A DNA stretch of 61,340 nucleotides from Treponema sp. (GCA_017550685.1 JAFZOJ010000084.1:1-61340), one strand, 5' to 3'; counted from the stretch's first letter, positions 1 to 8,998 are shown. Translations and numbers: made by a program. The notes: generated by a model from the letters alone, not told the origin.

Positions 1-1
1 A

Positions 2-265
2 TTCAAAAATCTTTCTAACAACGGTTTTCAGGAAGGCTACTACCCTGCTTCAGAAGAAATTGAAAATCTCTTTACGGTGAACGGATTTGAAAAACAACTG
101 CTCCGTTCTATCCGCGGTTTTGGTTACGAAAAAGAAGATGTAATTTATAAGTTCAAAAACAAAAACGTCTTCTCAAAAATCCTCGACCTGATTGATTCAA
201 CTGCAGAGGACAAATCAATTATAGAAATGTGCGGGCATGCGATGTATATTGGAATAAAAAAATGA
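2..265 (+). CDS. C-terminal end of a probable SAM-dependent methyltransferase (5' partial)
   Basis: The frame is open from the left edge to the stop at 263-265, so only the last 87 or so residues are seen and the gene starts outside the window. The ending GHAMYIGIKK resembles the last beta-strand of class I SAM-dependent methyltransferases, where a histidine-rich turn is followed by a strand and a short basic tail. No SAM-binding motif is present in the visible part, so the assignment is an inference from the tail alone. The stop overlaps the start of the next gene (ATGA, 262-265), indicating translational coupling. Confidence 0.5.
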   Translation, partial: FKNLSNNGFQEGYYPASEEIENLFTVNGFEKQLLRSIRGFGYEKEDVIYKFKNKNVFSKILDLIDSTAEDKSIIEMCGHAMYIGIKK

Positions 266-888
266 TTAAAACTCTTTTCTTTGATGTGGGATATACTCTT
301 GTAAATGAAGATGCCGTCTGGAAGCGGCGCTGTAAGGAACAGGCTGAAACCGAAGAAGCAAAAAGGCTCGGCGTGTCCGCTGAAGATATTTATCATGAAA
401 TTGAAAAGGTAACGATTGAAGGGCTTCCGCAGTTCCGTACGGCAATTGACCGGTTTAAGTTTTCCCAGATGGTACCGTATCATTCTGAACTTGAAACTAT
501 GTATGAAGAAGTCCCGCAGGTTCTGGAGGCCCTTTCTAAAAAATATGAGCTCGGCATAATTGCGAATCAGCTAGATGGCTTGAAGGAGAGACTTGAAAGT
601 TTTGGGATTCTCAAATATTTTAAATATGTAATTTCATCGTGGGATGTCAAAGTGATGAAGCCTGATATCCGCATTTTTGAATATGCACTAAAGGCTGCCG
701 GCTGCCAGCCACAAGAAGCCGTTATGATTGGAGACCGAATTGATAACGACACAGCACCCGCGCAATTACTTGGCATGAAAGCCGTATGGATAAAACAGGG
801 CTTTGGAAAACTTCAGACAGAACTGGCCGACGCAAATCCTCCGGATTATGAAGTGACTAATCTGACTGAACTTTTGAAGATCTTTTAA
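262..888 (+). CDS. HAD-superfamily hydrolase
   Basis: A cytoplasmic phosphatase of about 208 residues in the haloacid dehalogenase superfamily, probably acting on a small phosphorylated metabolite. Motif I is FFDVGYT near residue 8 (nucleophile Asp8; the usual second Asp is Gly, as in several HAD subfamilies). The conserved lysine lies in KVMKPD and motif IV is MIGDRIDND. The ATG at 262 is chosen over the upstream in-frame ATG at 229 because it starts right at the first beta-strand and overlaps the preceding stop. The substrate cannot be deduced. Confidence 0.85.
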   Translation: MIKTLFFDVGYTLVNEDAVWKRRCKEQAETEEAKRLGVSAEDIYHEIEKVTIEGLPQFRTAIDRFKFSQMVPYHSELETMYEEVPQVLEALSKKYELGIIANQLDGLKERLESFGILKYFKYVISSWDVKVMKPDIRIFEYALKAAGCQPQEAVMIGDRIDNDTAPAQLLGMKAVWIKQGFGKLQTELADANPPDYEVTNLTELLKIF

Positions 889-898
889 TGGTTGCCTG

Positions 899-1408
899 TT
901 ATAAAATATTTTTCAATTCTCGTCTTGAGTTAATTTTCAGTTTTTCGAAAATTGTGGCTAGATGTCGTTTTACTGTAGCAACAGAAATATATAGTTCATC
1001 TGCAATCTGTGTATTTGTATAGCCTCGGGCAGCAAGAATGGCAACTTCTTTTTCACGGCGGGAAAGAAGTTCACTGGCTGATGAAGGAGAAGCAGCGTTT
1101 GTTGAAACTTCCTTATCCTCTTTTGTTCCGTGTTTTTCAAAAGGTATACAAACTATTTTTATAAGCACGCCTAAAAGCAAAGGACGGAAGCTCACAAATA
1201 TTTTTACGAGAAAAGCCTGGTCAGCCTTCTCAACTAAATATGTAAGCAAAAGCAGTTTGATTACTGTTATGAAGCCACCCCAAATCAACGCGCTTTGCGA
1301 AAGAATTTTTACAGGAGAAAGTTTCTTATTTTTGTTTCTGGTTACAAGAATTGTTGCCACTACAGCGACAACAATTCCCGTAAGCAGAAGAATAATATCT
1401 GCAATCAT
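899..1408 (-). CDS. membrane-anchored LuxR-type transcriptional regulator
   Basis: A 169-residue protein with two or three hydrophobic segments in the first 85 residues (a transmembrane helix from about residue 4 to 22, then a hydrophobic pair at 38-85), a short Ser/Ala-rich linker, and a C-terminal GerE/LuxR helix-turn-helix at about 112-165 (LSRREKEVAILAARGYTNTQ begins the domain; recognition helix around SVATVKRHL). It has no receiver or autoinducer domain, so signal sensing is presumably by the membrane part. It is the second gene of a two-gene operon, two bases after the stop of the membrane protein at 1411-2382. Target genes are unknown. Confidence 0.8.
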   Translation of the reverse strand: MIADIILLLTGIVVAVVATILVTRNKNKKLSPVKILSQSALIWGGFITVIKLLLLTYLVEKADQAFLVKIFVSFRPLLLGVLIKIVCIPFEKHGTKEDKEVSTNAASPSSASELLSRREKEVAILAARGYTNTQIADELYISVATVKRHLATIFEKLKINSRRELKNIL

Positions 1409-1410
1409 TT

Positions 1411-2382
1411 TTATTCTTCACAAAGCTTATGAATACGACTCTCTACGACAAGCAGCAAAGCACATATAATTATAGCATAATAGCTGACAATTGCGGCAAC
1501 CATCATATTTATACCAAGAATTTCGCGGTTTTCAAGATTAAATAAAATTCCTATAAATCCAATAAGCGTTCCCTGAACACCAATGAAAATTAGAATCTGG
1601 CGTAATGTTGAAACTGCATTTTCATAAAGATTTTTTTCGGTAACTGTAATTTTTTTATTCTTAAAAACAGCAGCCAAAGCCTTTCCGAAAATAGTGAAGT
1701 TAGAAGAAACTAACATCAACGGCACTCCACCCAAAATCAGATACAATGCAGAGGGTAAATCAACAAATGACAACAGTGAAGGCTTCCAGTACTCCTGAAG
1801 ATTCGTAACATGATAAAATAGAATTCCCCAGGCAACTGCAATAATCAGAACAAGAACGCAGACTGTTTTCACTACACTCAGAACAATTTTTTTGCCAGGA
1901 GTTTTCTGTGTCTGTACAACTTCCCCTTCTTCAGCCATAAAATTGATTATCTGTTTTTTAAGACGTCCCTTCAATGTAACAAGAATTGTATCCAGAAAAA
2001 GCATGTAGTATACCGAGCCAATAACTGTTGCAAGATTAGGACCAAGCGCTATGCGGTAATCAAAATTAATATAAAACATAGAAGCGGCAACAAGCATAAA
2101 AAACAGGCAGATGTACAAGAGCGCCCTTATTGCAAAGTCCAGAGATTTTTCTGACTGACGGAGCTGGTCAAGGCTAAGCTTTTTCAACTTTGAACGCGAA
2201 CTGAAAATAATACAGAAAGATTTTCCGTATCCAGACAAGAACAAAACAAGCGCAAGGATAATAATAATTCCCGGAAGCTCAAAGCCGTTCACAAGCCCCT
2301 GAATTGTACCTCCGCTTAAAAGCATACAAAAAACATCAACAACTGTTACAACAACAAACGAAAGCAAAAATTGAATAATCAT
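1411..2382 (-). CDS. multi-pass membrane protein of unknown function
   Basis: A 323-residue integral membrane protein with about eight hydrophobic segments and no motif I recognise. A consensus AGGAGG ribosome-binding site at 2389-2394 sits seven bases upstream of the ATG at 2382, so this start (MIIQFLLSF) is preferred over the upstream ATG at 2424. It lies directly upstream of the membrane-anchored LuxR-type regulator. The pairing suggests the two act together, for example as sensor and DNA-binding output, but that is inference from position only. Confidence 0.7.
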   Translation of the reverse strand: MIIQFLLSFVVVTVVDVFCMLLSGGTIQGLVNGFELPGIIIILALVLFLSGYGKSFCIIFSSRSKLKKLSLDQLRQSEKSLDFAIRALLYICLFFMLVAASMFYINFDYRIALGPNLATVIGSVYYMLFLDTILVTLKGRLKKQIINFMAEEGEVVQTQKTPGKKIVLSVVKTVCVLVLIIAVAWGILFYHVTNLQEYWKPSLLSFVDLPSALYLILGGVPLMLVSSNFTIFGKALAAVFKNKKITVTEKNLYENAVSTLRQILIFIGVQGTLIGFIGILFNLENREILGINMMVAAIVSYYAIIICALLLVVESRIHKLCEE

Positions 2383-2575
2383 AAAATACCTCCTGAAAAA
2401 GGTTTTTAGCAGCCGGCCCGTCATTAACCTATGGTTTAAGTATCAGCCCAAAAAAATAAAAAAACAAGGGTGTAAAAGATGTATTTTTAGATTCATTTTT
2501 GTTTTTTAGAGCTTAAAATTGCAATAAGATATCTGTAAGTTTGACGGAGTGCTTTTTTTAAGGGATAATAAGAAT

Positions 2576-3307
2576 ATGAGTAACATCGAGAACTACAGAA
2601 AATATTTCACAAAAGATTATCTTATGGGACCAAACTCGTTCAGGTTGCTGGATGAGCTTATTCAGCGAAAACCTGCCGATGCAGTTTTTGACAGGACACT
2701 GGATCTGGGCTGCGGCTACGCTTTAACTTCGATGTTTCTTGCAAATGAAACAAATGCAAAGACTGTTTATGCTTTAGACCTTTGGATTGCTGCAACAGAA
2801 AACTATAAGCGCATAAAGGAAAACAAACTTGAAGATAAAATCATTCCTATTCATGGCGATGCTATGGACATGCCTTTTGCGCACGACTATTTTGATGCTA
2901 TCGTGAGCGTTGATTCATATCATTACTTTGGTTGCAAGGAAGGTGTGTTTGGCGAAAAGATTTTGCCCTTTGTCAAAAAAGGCGGCTGTGTGATGATTGC
3001 AATTCCTGGACTTAAAACTGAGCCTGAGGGCGAACTCAAAACTATTTTTGAAACCTGGGCTGAAGGTGATGATTCACAGTTGTTCAAAACTGTCGACTGG
3101 TGGGAAAATCTTCTGAGAAAAGAATGCGGCAGTGAATGTGAAATATCTGTAAAAGAAGCAGACTGTTTTGATATTGCCTGGAAAGAGTGGTTTGATTCCG
3201 GGCATGAATACGGCATCCGCGACAAGGAGTTTTTGAGTAAGGGGTTAGATGAAATCTTGAATTTTATCCTGATATATGTGTGTAAGGCCGCTGGCGGCCG
3301 GTGTTAA
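2576..3307 (+). CDS. class I SAM-dependent methyltransferase
   Basis: A soluble 243-residue methyltransferase. The glycine-rich SAM-binding motif I is TLDLGCG at about residue 43; the acidic end of beta-2 (YALDLWIA) and motif IV (FDAIVSVDSYHYF) follow in the expected order. The start at 2576 begins just before the conserved N-terminal helix; the longer in-frame ATG at 2549 adds nine residues with no support. The substrate is unknown; the YHYFG stretch resembles small-molecule methyltransferases of the UbiE/cyclopropane-synthase-like type. It stands alone, about 70 bases before the APH-like kinase. Confidence 0.8.
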   Translation: MSNIENYRKYFTKDYLMGPNSFRLLDELIQRKPADAVFDRTLDLGCGYALTSMFLANETNAKTVYALDLWIAATENYKRIKENKLEDKIIPIHGDAMDMPFAHDYFDAIVSVDSYHYFGCKEGVFGEKILPFVKKGGCVMIAIPGLKTEPEGELKTIFETWAEGDDSQLFKTVDWWENLLRKECGSECEISVKEADCFDIAWKEWFDSGHEYGIRDKEFLSKGLDEILNFILIYVCKAAGGRC

Positions 3308-3378
3308 ATAGCAGACCGTTAAACAAATTGCGAAAGCAATTTTTAGGTCTACAATTTTGGAAATTTTAATATTCGAAA

Positions 3379-4374
3379 ATGATTGAATCGCTTTTTGAAG
3401 AACTAGGATTAGGTAACATAATTTCTCCAATTACACCTGTTTCCGGTGGCTTTATGCACAGAATGTATAAGGTTTGTACGGCGAATCACACTTATGCCGT
3501 AAAGCATCTTAATTCTGAAATTATGAAGCGGCCGGCTGCAATGGATAATTACAAAAAGGCTGAACGGCTTGAAGCCATTTTAGAGAATGCTGGAATTCCT
3601 ATTGTACCTGCCCTTTCCTTTGATGAAAAAAAGATGCAGGAGTTTCAGGGCAATTACTTTTACATTTTTGACTGGCATGACGGAACGATAACCGATTGGA
3701 ATAATATTACAGCAGAACAGTGCTGGAAGGCGGGAAATATTCAGGGAAGAATTCATGCGATTGAGGCAAGGCAGTCTGAACCATCAGAGCCGACTGCTCC
3801 CGAGCTCAGCACAATCGACTGGAACGAATATATCAAGAAGGCTGCTGGTTCAAATACTGACGCGCCGGCAAAAGAAGTCGAATCTCTCCTGAAAGAAAAT
3901 CTCCCCCTCCTCGATTACGCCCAGACAGAATTAAACAAAGCCCGACAGTCCCTTCCGAACATCACAACAATCATCGACGAAGATATGGACCCGAAAAATG
4001 TGATGTGGAAAAACGGCGAACCCGTTGTAATTGACCTTGAATGTCTTGATTACGGGAATCCTGTTTCGAGTGCAATTCAACTTTCGCTTCAGTGGTCGAG
4101 AATTACGCTTTGTGATTTTGATGCGGAAAAACAGAAGGCATTTTTCGAGGGTTACTTCCAAGCTTACGACAATGGCTTTAGAGATTACAAAAATGTCTTT
4201 GGTCTCACCTATACCTGGATTGAATGGCTGGAGTATAATATCCAAAGGGCGCTGGGTTCCTACCAGGATAAATCCGAACAAGAGCTGGGACTCACCGAAG
4301 TAAAAAACACAATCAACAGAATTAAATACATCCACCATATGGAAGACAAAATAAAAAGTAATTTACAATTTTAA
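3379..4374 (+). CDS. aminoglycoside phosphotransferase (APH)-like kinase
   Basis: A 331-residue protein with the APH/choline-kinase fold: a glycine-rich start (PVSGGFMHRMYKV), the ATP-binding lysine in YAVKHLN, and the catalytic and metal region DEDMDPKNVMW followed by VVIDLE. The Brenner motif HxDxxxxN is present as DxDxxxxN, so the usual His is Asp while the catalytic Asp and Asn are kept. The substrate is probably a small molecule and not necessarily an antibiotic. It heads an apparent operon: the adenosine-deaminase relative follows after nine bases and a methyltransferase after that. Confidence 0.75.
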   Translation: MIESLFEELGLGNIISPITPVSGGFMHRMYKVCTANHTYAVKHLNSEIMKRPAAMDNYKKAERLEAILENAGIPIVPALSFDEKKMQEFQGNYFYIFDWHDGTITDWNNITAEQCWKAGNIQGRIHAIEARQSEPSEPTAPELSTIDWNEYIKKAAGSNTDAPAKEVESLLKENLPLLDYAQTELNKARQSLPNITTIIDEDMDPKNVMWKNGEPVVIDLECLDYGNPVSSAIQLSLQWSRITLCDFDAEKQKAFFEGYFQAYDNGFRDYKNVFGLTYTWIEWLEYNIQRALGSYQDKSEQELGLTEVKNTINRIKYIHHMEDKIKSNLQF

Positions 4375-4383
4375 GGAGCCGTC

Positions 4384-5346
4384 ATGCCGGATAAGTTTTC
4401 AAAAGCTTTTATAACCGCACTAAAAAATCACGACACAAAAACTCTGCTTACAATTCCAAAAAGCGATGTGCATAATCATCTTGGGCGTGGATGCCGGGTT
4501 GAGTGGCTTTCTGAAAAAATGAATCACACCTTTGCAAAACCGCCTGCTGTTTTTGACGGACTTTTGGGAATGCAGGACTGGTACGTAAATAATATCAGAG
4601 ACTATTGCCGCGCCCACGACAGCAATCAGACTGATTTTCGCCGGGAAGGTTGTTTTGTCGAAGCAGGAAGAAATCATCTAGCACGTTTTGCTCCCAGCTT
4701 TTCTGAAACCGATATTGAAGATTACGGCAGCCTCAAAAACTTTTGCGAATACTATGACATGCTTCACAAAAAATATTGTCCGGATGCAGCCTATGAGCCG
4801 GAACTTGCTTATCAATCTTATGCAGATATAGAATCAAAACTTGCGCAGGCAGAAGAATATTTTAGTTCCGGATATTTCAAATCAATTGATGTCTGCTGTG
4901 GTGAAGGTTATAAACCATTTTCAGCCTACATACCCCTTTACAAAATCGCAGAAAAATACGGCGTTCTAAAACGCATGCATGTTGGAGAAACCGGCTCTGC
5001 AGAAGACATGGAAGCTGCAATTGAAACTCTTGGCCTGGACGAAATCCATCACGGAATAAACGCAGTCCACTCCTCAAAAGTAATGAAATTGCTCGCTGAC
5101 AGAAAAATCACTTTGAACGTCTGCCCTACAAGCAACATCAAATTAGGCTACGCAAAAAGCTATGCCGAACATCCGATCAAAATCCTTGTAGAAAACGGAG
5201 TGCCTGTTACAATAAACACTGACGACCTTCTTGTTTTTGACAGCTCTGTTGATGAAGAATATCTGCGCTTATATGATGCCGGTACTCTCACAGCAGAACA
5301 GCTTGATGATATCCGCTGCTGGGGACTCCGGCCGGGAACAAAATAA
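4384..5346 (+). CDS. adenosine deaminase-family metal-dependent deaminase
   Basis: A 320-residue amidohydrolase-fold enzyme of the adenosine/AMP deaminase family, which hydrolyses an amino group from a purine or related compound using zinc. Metal ligands appear in order: HNH in SDVHNHLG near residue 24, the MHVGE motif with its Glu, HH in DEIHHGINAV, and NTDD at about 279. An AAGGAG ribosome-binding site precedes the ATG. The end is slightly shorter than in classical adenosine deaminases. It is the middle gene of a tight three-gene set with the APH-like kinase and a methyltransferase, which might modify one nucleoside-like substrate. Confidence 0.78.
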   Translation: MPDKFSKAFITALKNHDTKTLLTIPKSDVHNHLGRGCRVEWLSEKMNHTFAKPPAVFDGLLGMQDWYVNNIRDYCRAHDSNQTDFRREGCFVEAGRNHLARFAPSFSETDIEDYGSLKNFCEYYDMLHKKYCPDAAYEPELAYQSYADIESKLAQAEEYFSSGYFKSIDVCCGEGYKPFSAYIPLYKIAEKYGVLKRMHVGETGSAEDMEAAIETLGLDEIHHGINAVHSSKVMKLLADRKITLNVCPTSNIKLGYAKSYAEHPIKILVENGVPVTINTDDLLVFDSSVDEEYLRLYDAGTLTAEQLDDIRCWGLRPGTK

Positions 5347-5356
5347 GGAATTAAAA

Positions 5357-6145
5357 ATGAGTTCAATCAATAATCAAAAAAATGTAAAAGAACAGTATGC
5401 CAGTGCAGGAAACTTAAACACGCGCATTTCGATTCATCAAAAATATTCAACAAATAAAATGGGATTCGGCAACTGGATTTTTTCGAATTATAAAATCATA
5501 AAAGGAATGAAGGTGCTGGAGCTTGGCTGTGGTACCGGCGATATGTGGAAGGGCCATGAGGATTTGATGAAGGCCTGTTCTAAACTTGTGCTTTCTGATT
5601 TTTCTGAAGGAATGCTTGAAAACGCAAAGACCAACCTCGGGGACAATTCCAATGTTGAATATCGAGTAATTGATATTCAGGATATTCCTTTTGAGGCAGA
5701 AAGCTTTGATGTTATGATTGCAAATATGATGCTTTATCATGTGCCTGATATGGAGCGTGGTCTTTCAGAAGTTCAGAGAGTTTTGAAAAATGGGGGCGCC
5801 TTTTATTGCGCAACCTTTGGCGAACACGGAATTATGGAATTTCTTTCTAAAGTTCTGAATGCTTATGGTGTTGAAGATAATGTGAACAAAAACTTCACAC
5901 TTCAAAACGGAAAAGAAATTCTTGAGCCATTCTTTTCTGATGTTCAAAGACTCAACTACGAAGATTCTCTTGCAGTAACAGAAATTGATGATCTGATTGA
6001 ATATATTTATTCTCTTTCCAGTATGACAACACTGAGTTCCGTTCCAAAGGAAGAAATCCGCGAAGTTCTCGCAAAACACATGGAAAACGGTGTCCTGCGA
6101 GTTCCAAAGGAATACGGCATGTTCTGCTGTAGAAAAGGATTATAA
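5357..6145 (+). CDS. class I SAM-dependent methyltransferase
   Basis: A 262-residue methyltransferase of the methyltransferase-11 type. Motif I is VLELGCGTGD near residue 55, followed by LVLSDFSEGML (SAM ribose-binding region) and FDVMIANMMLYHV (motif IV). The ATG at 5357 has an AAGGAA ribosome-binding site and lies ten bases after the deaminase stop, so the larger open frame from 5231 is not used. The substrate is not known. Its end overlaps the convergent GNAT gene by six bases. Confidence 0.8.
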   Translation: MSSINNQKNVKEQYASAGNLNTRISIHQKYSTNKMGFGNWIFSNYKIIKGMKVLELGCGTGDMWKGHEDLMKACSKLVLSDFSEGMLENAKTNLGDNSNVEYRVIDIQDIPFEAESFDVMIANMMLYHVPDMERGLSEVQRVLKNGGAFYCATFGEHGIMEFLSKVLNAYGVEDNVNKNFTLQNGKEILEPFFSDVQRLNYEDSLAVTEIDDLIEYIYSLSSMTTLSSVPKEEIREVLAKHMENGVLRVPKEYGMFCCRKGL

Positions 6146-6625
6146 TTTCCTCTCCATATACCCGCAGGTGAATGGGAAGAAATCATATTTTTCAGTATGA
6201 GTGTGAACAAAGCCGTGAGCTTCATACCAGCGGCGCAATACCTTATTTTCTTCCACAATGCCGATTTTCAATTCTCTACAGTTGTTGCTTTTAGCTCGGG
6301 CGACAGCATCTTCCATCAAAGCTTCACCAATCTTTTTATGCCTAGCCTCCGGCAGTACACAAAGATTGCTAAGTTCGCATTCAGAGTTCTCCAGAAACAT
6401 CAGCGAATAATAACCCAGAATTTTTCCTTCAGCAGAAAAATAAGCCATCATAAGCCTGTGTTCATATTCAAGCTGATAAAAAAGCCTTTCTTCTGTTGTC
6501 GCAAAAGATGTAAAACGAGGCGCATTTTCAATTGTAAAACCAAACTCATTTGCAACAGTCAAAAAGCTTTTTCTAATAACGTTTACACATTCTGCGATTT
6601 CGCTTTTATCTATTTCTTTTATCAT
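6140..6625 (-). CDS. GNAT-family N-acetyltransferase
   Basis: A 161-residue acetyl-CoA-dependent acetyltransferase. The acetyl-CoA pyrophosphate-binding loop is the segment LCVLPEARHKKIGEALM at about residue 91-107, preceded by the strand ILGYYSLMFLE and followed by the typical terminal RRWYEAHGF. The substrate is unknown. It is transcribed alone and runs convergently into the methyltransferase at 5357-6145. Confidence 0.8.
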   Translation of the reverse strand: MIKEIDKSEIAECVNVIRKSFLTVANEFGFTIENAPRFTSFATTEERLFYQLEYEHRLMMAYFSAEGKILGYYSLMFLENSECELSNLCVLPEARHKKIGEALMEDAVARAKSNNCRELKIGIVEENKVLRRWYEAHGFVHTHTEKYDFFPFTCGYMERKL

Positions 6626-6815
6626 ATTAATTTTTCCTTTTCAAAAATTGATTCCGGCAAATAAAAATTTTTTCATGGCTTCATGTTCCGCCAACATCAC
6701 TAATTGTTATTAAAAGATAACATATTTGTTTTATCCTTGCCACAATTCACATTAAAAAACAAACATTGCCTTCTCGAGCTAAATATAGTACAATATAAAG
6801 ACTAGGAGATTCTAT

Positions 6816-7097
6816 ATGATTACAAATGTAAAAGAATGCATAAAACCAATATCATATATCAAAACAAATGCTGCTGATATGATGAACTTTGTAAATGAAA
6901 AAAGAGCTCCGATGATTATTACTCAGAATGGAGAAAGCCGCGCTGTTCTTATTGATGTTCAATCATATCAGGAAATGAAAGACGCTTTTAATCTCTTAAA
7001 AATAATTCAGCTTTCACAAAATGACATAAAGGCTGGTCGCGCCGAACCTGCAGAAAAAGTATTCGCAGATTTGCGAAAGGAATTTCTATCTAAATGA
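6816..7097 (+). CDS. Phd/YefM-family antitoxin
   Basis: A 93-residue protein with the Phd/YefM antitoxin fold: PISYIKTNAADMMNFVNEKR followed by PMIITQNGESRAVLIDVQSY, the classic DNA-binding N-terminal domain. The C-terminal helices should wrap the toxin. An AGGAG site lies upstream of the ATG. Its stop overlaps the toxin start (ATGA, 7094-7097), the usual arrangement that keeps antitoxin in excess; by family precedent the pair represses its own promoter. The AT-rich stretch 6626-6815 holds the presumed promoter, and I see no clear palindromic operator in it. Confidence 0.85.
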   Translation: MITNVKECIKPISYIKTNAADMMNFVNEKRAPMIITQNGESRAVLIDVQSYQEMKDAFNLLKIIQLSQNDIKAGRAEPAEKVFADLRKEFLSK

Positions 7098-7429
7098 CTA
7101 TAAATCAGGTTATTGTTTCTAAATATGCAAAGGAAGATTTGCGGGAAATCATTTCTTATTATCAGTCTCTAAGTCCTGCCTATGTAGAAAAAACAATTTC
7201 TGAATTTGAAAAAAATGTTTTGTCCTTAAAAGATTTCCCAAAGAGCGGACGAATTGTTCCTGAATTAGCAAAACAGGGAATAGAAAACTTCCGTGAATTG
7301 ATACAAGGTTATTACAGAATAATTTACGAAATAAGTAATGATACAGTAAATGTTCATGCCATAATTGATGGTCGCCGTGACTTTGAAGATATCATCATTT
7401 CCAAAATAACAAGACTTTATGGAGAATAA
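7094..7429 (+). CDS. ParE/RelE-family toxin
   Basis: A 111-residue toxin of the ParE/RelE superfamily: VSKYAKEDLREIISYYQSLS at the start, the conserved FPKSGRIVPEL turn in the middle, then FRELIQGYYRIIYEI and VHAIIDGRRDF. The retained basic Arg-Arg end and length fit ParE-type toxins, which poison gyrase, or RelE-type toxins, which cut mRNA on ribosomes; the sequence alone does not separate the two. It overlaps its antitoxin, and the next gene (CPBP protease) starts only two bases later. Confidence 0.83.
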   Translation: MTINQVIVSKYAKEDLREIISYYQSLSPAYVEKTISEFEKNVLSLKDFPKSGRIVPELAKQGIENFRELIQGYYRIIYEISNDTVNVHAIIDGRRDFEDIIISKITRLYGE

Positions 7430-7431
7430 TT

Positions 7432-8178
7432 ATGATTGTAATGTGGATTTTGTTTGCTTTATTTTTTGTAGTTTATGCGTTAAAAATCTTTCCTTTGTGG
7501 CTGGTTTTATCTGTATGGGCAACAGGACTTTCGATTTTCCTTTTGATAAAGAACAAACTGCCGTCGCTCAAATATATAATCATTTCTGTGATTCTTGCCT
7601 TCATTGCCGGCATTTCATTTTTTGGTTACTTCCACAGCTTTAATCTTCAGATGATTATTACTGGTATTCCATGTCTTCTTGCATCTCTTGCAGTTTTTTC
7701 TGTTATGGAAAAATGCAGCGGGTATCAGCTGATTAAAACTGATAAAAAACTCTCGCCACTCTTTTCTGTATTGATAGGAATTGGCACCGGTACTGTGCTT
7801 GGATTAATCAATCTCTTGCTTGGGAAAAACTCCATGACAGCAGATTTTGGAATTTCTTTTTCCAGAATTCTCGTCAGTTTGAATCCCGGCATCCACGAAG
7901 AAATTACATACAGAGCAATTTTCATGGCTCTGTTTATCTATCTCTTTTCCCTCAAAGAAGAAGCACCTTCAAAATTTCAGCTTTTCACGATGTGGTTTAT
8001 GATGTCTGCTCCACACTGCCTTTCGCATGGATATCCACTTTTTCAAAGCCTGATTCTTCTTGTGCTTTTCAGCCTTCCATTTACTTTTTTACAGCGCAAA
8101 AGAGATTTAGCTTCGGCCATGATAAGTCACACCCTTGTTGATTTAATCAGATTTATAGTTTTCGGATTACCTGTGTAA
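7432..8178 (+). CDS. CPBP (CAAX protease / bacteriocin-processing) family membrane protease
   Basis: A 248-residue multi-pass membrane protein with the ABI/CPBP glutamic protease signature: the catalytic EE pair at residues 156-157 in GIHEEITYR with Arg161, then a conserved His in APHCLSHGY and a late ISHTLVDL motif. Family members cleave prenylated or leader peptides inside the membrane. The ATG lies two bases after the ParE toxin stop, so it is probably co-transcribed with the toxin-antitoxin pair. Whether the functions are linked is not known. Confidence 0.8.
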   Translation: MIVMWILFALFFVVYALKIFPLWLVLSVWATGLSIFLLIKNKLPSLKYIIISVILAFIAGISFFGYFHSFNLQMIITGIPCLLASLAVFSVMEKCSGYQLIKTDKKLSPLFSVLIGIGTGTVLGLINLLLGKNSMTADFGISFSRILVSLNPGIHEEITYRAIFMALFIYLFSLKEEAPSKFQLFTMWFMMSAPHCLSHGYPLFQSLILLVLFSLPFTFLQRKRDLASAMISHTLVDLIRFIVFGLPV

Positions 8179-8206
8179 TTTTATAAAAGCAGAAGGGGAA
8201 AAAAAC

Positions 8207-8998
8207 ATGGAAATAAAACAACTATCTGAATTATCCGACCAGAATTACTGGCTTTCAAAAATTAAATCCGCTGACTGGGCTGCCGCAAAATATCTTGCGG
8301 AGCTTGTGGAAACAAAACAATTCTACACGCTCTGTGGCAGCACTTCAAAAGTTTTTCTTCTCATTGAAAATCAGGATTTGATTTCTTTTTGTACATATGC
8401 CCAAAAGGATGATATTCCCGACACCGACCTTACGCCATGGATCGGCTTTGTATATACATTCCCCCAATTTCGAGGCAAACGCAGAATCGGAAAGCTTATT
8501 GAACACATTTATCGTCTGGCAAAAAAAGACAGGCACCAGAATCTTTATATTTCCACAGACCAAAAGGGACTTTACGAAAACTTTGGTTTTACTTATAACT
8601 GCACGTTAAAGGACCGGAATGGTGAAGATGAACTTGTATATAAACTTCCAATCGAAAATAAAGATTATTCAAATATCATAGGCAAAACTGTAAAAGGCAA
8701 AATCGACCGCCCGTTAGGAACTGCACACCCCCGGCATCCGGATATGATTTATCCAATTAATTACGGTTATGTTTCTGACGTGTTTGCAGGCGACGGCGCA
8801 GAACAGGATGTTTATGTTTTTGGAACAGACCAGCCTATCAGCGAGTACGAAGGAAAAGTAATTGCCGTTTATCATCGTCTGAATGACTGCGAAGACAAAT
8901 GGATTGTTTCTCTTGATGATACACCCCACACAGCCGAAGAAATCCTTGAAAAAATCAGTTTTCAGGAACAGTATTTTATGGGAGAATTGTATCGTTAA
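8207..8998 (+). CDS. GNAT acetyltransferase fused to an inorganic-pyrophosphatase-like domain
   Basis: A 263-residue two-domain protein. Residues 1-145 or so form a GNAT acetyltransferase (FVYTFPQFRGKRRIGKLIEH is the acetyl-CoA-binding region). Residues 158-263 match small family-I-like pyrophosphatases: GKTVKGKIDRPLGTAHPRHP, then YPINYGYV, GDGAEQDVYVFG and KVIAVYHRLND. In standalone homologues this domain is normally a separate short protein, so the fusion is unusual. An AGAAGGGG ribosome-binding site precedes the ATG. A role in hydrolysing pyrophosphate next to an acetyl transfer is speculative. Confidence 0.75.
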   Translation: MEIKQLSELSDQNYWLSKIKSADWAAAKYLAELVETKQFYTLCGSTSKVFLLIENQDLISFCTYAQKDDIPDTDLTPWIGFVYTFPQFRGKRRIGKLIEHIYRLAKKDRHQNLYISTDQKGLYENFGFTYNCTLKDRNGEDELVYKLPIENKDYSNIIGKTVKGKIDRPLGTAHPRHPDMIYPINYGYVSDVFAGDGAEQDVYVFGTDQPISEYEGKVIAVYHRLNDCEDKWIVSLDDTPHTAEEILEKISFQEQYFMGELYR

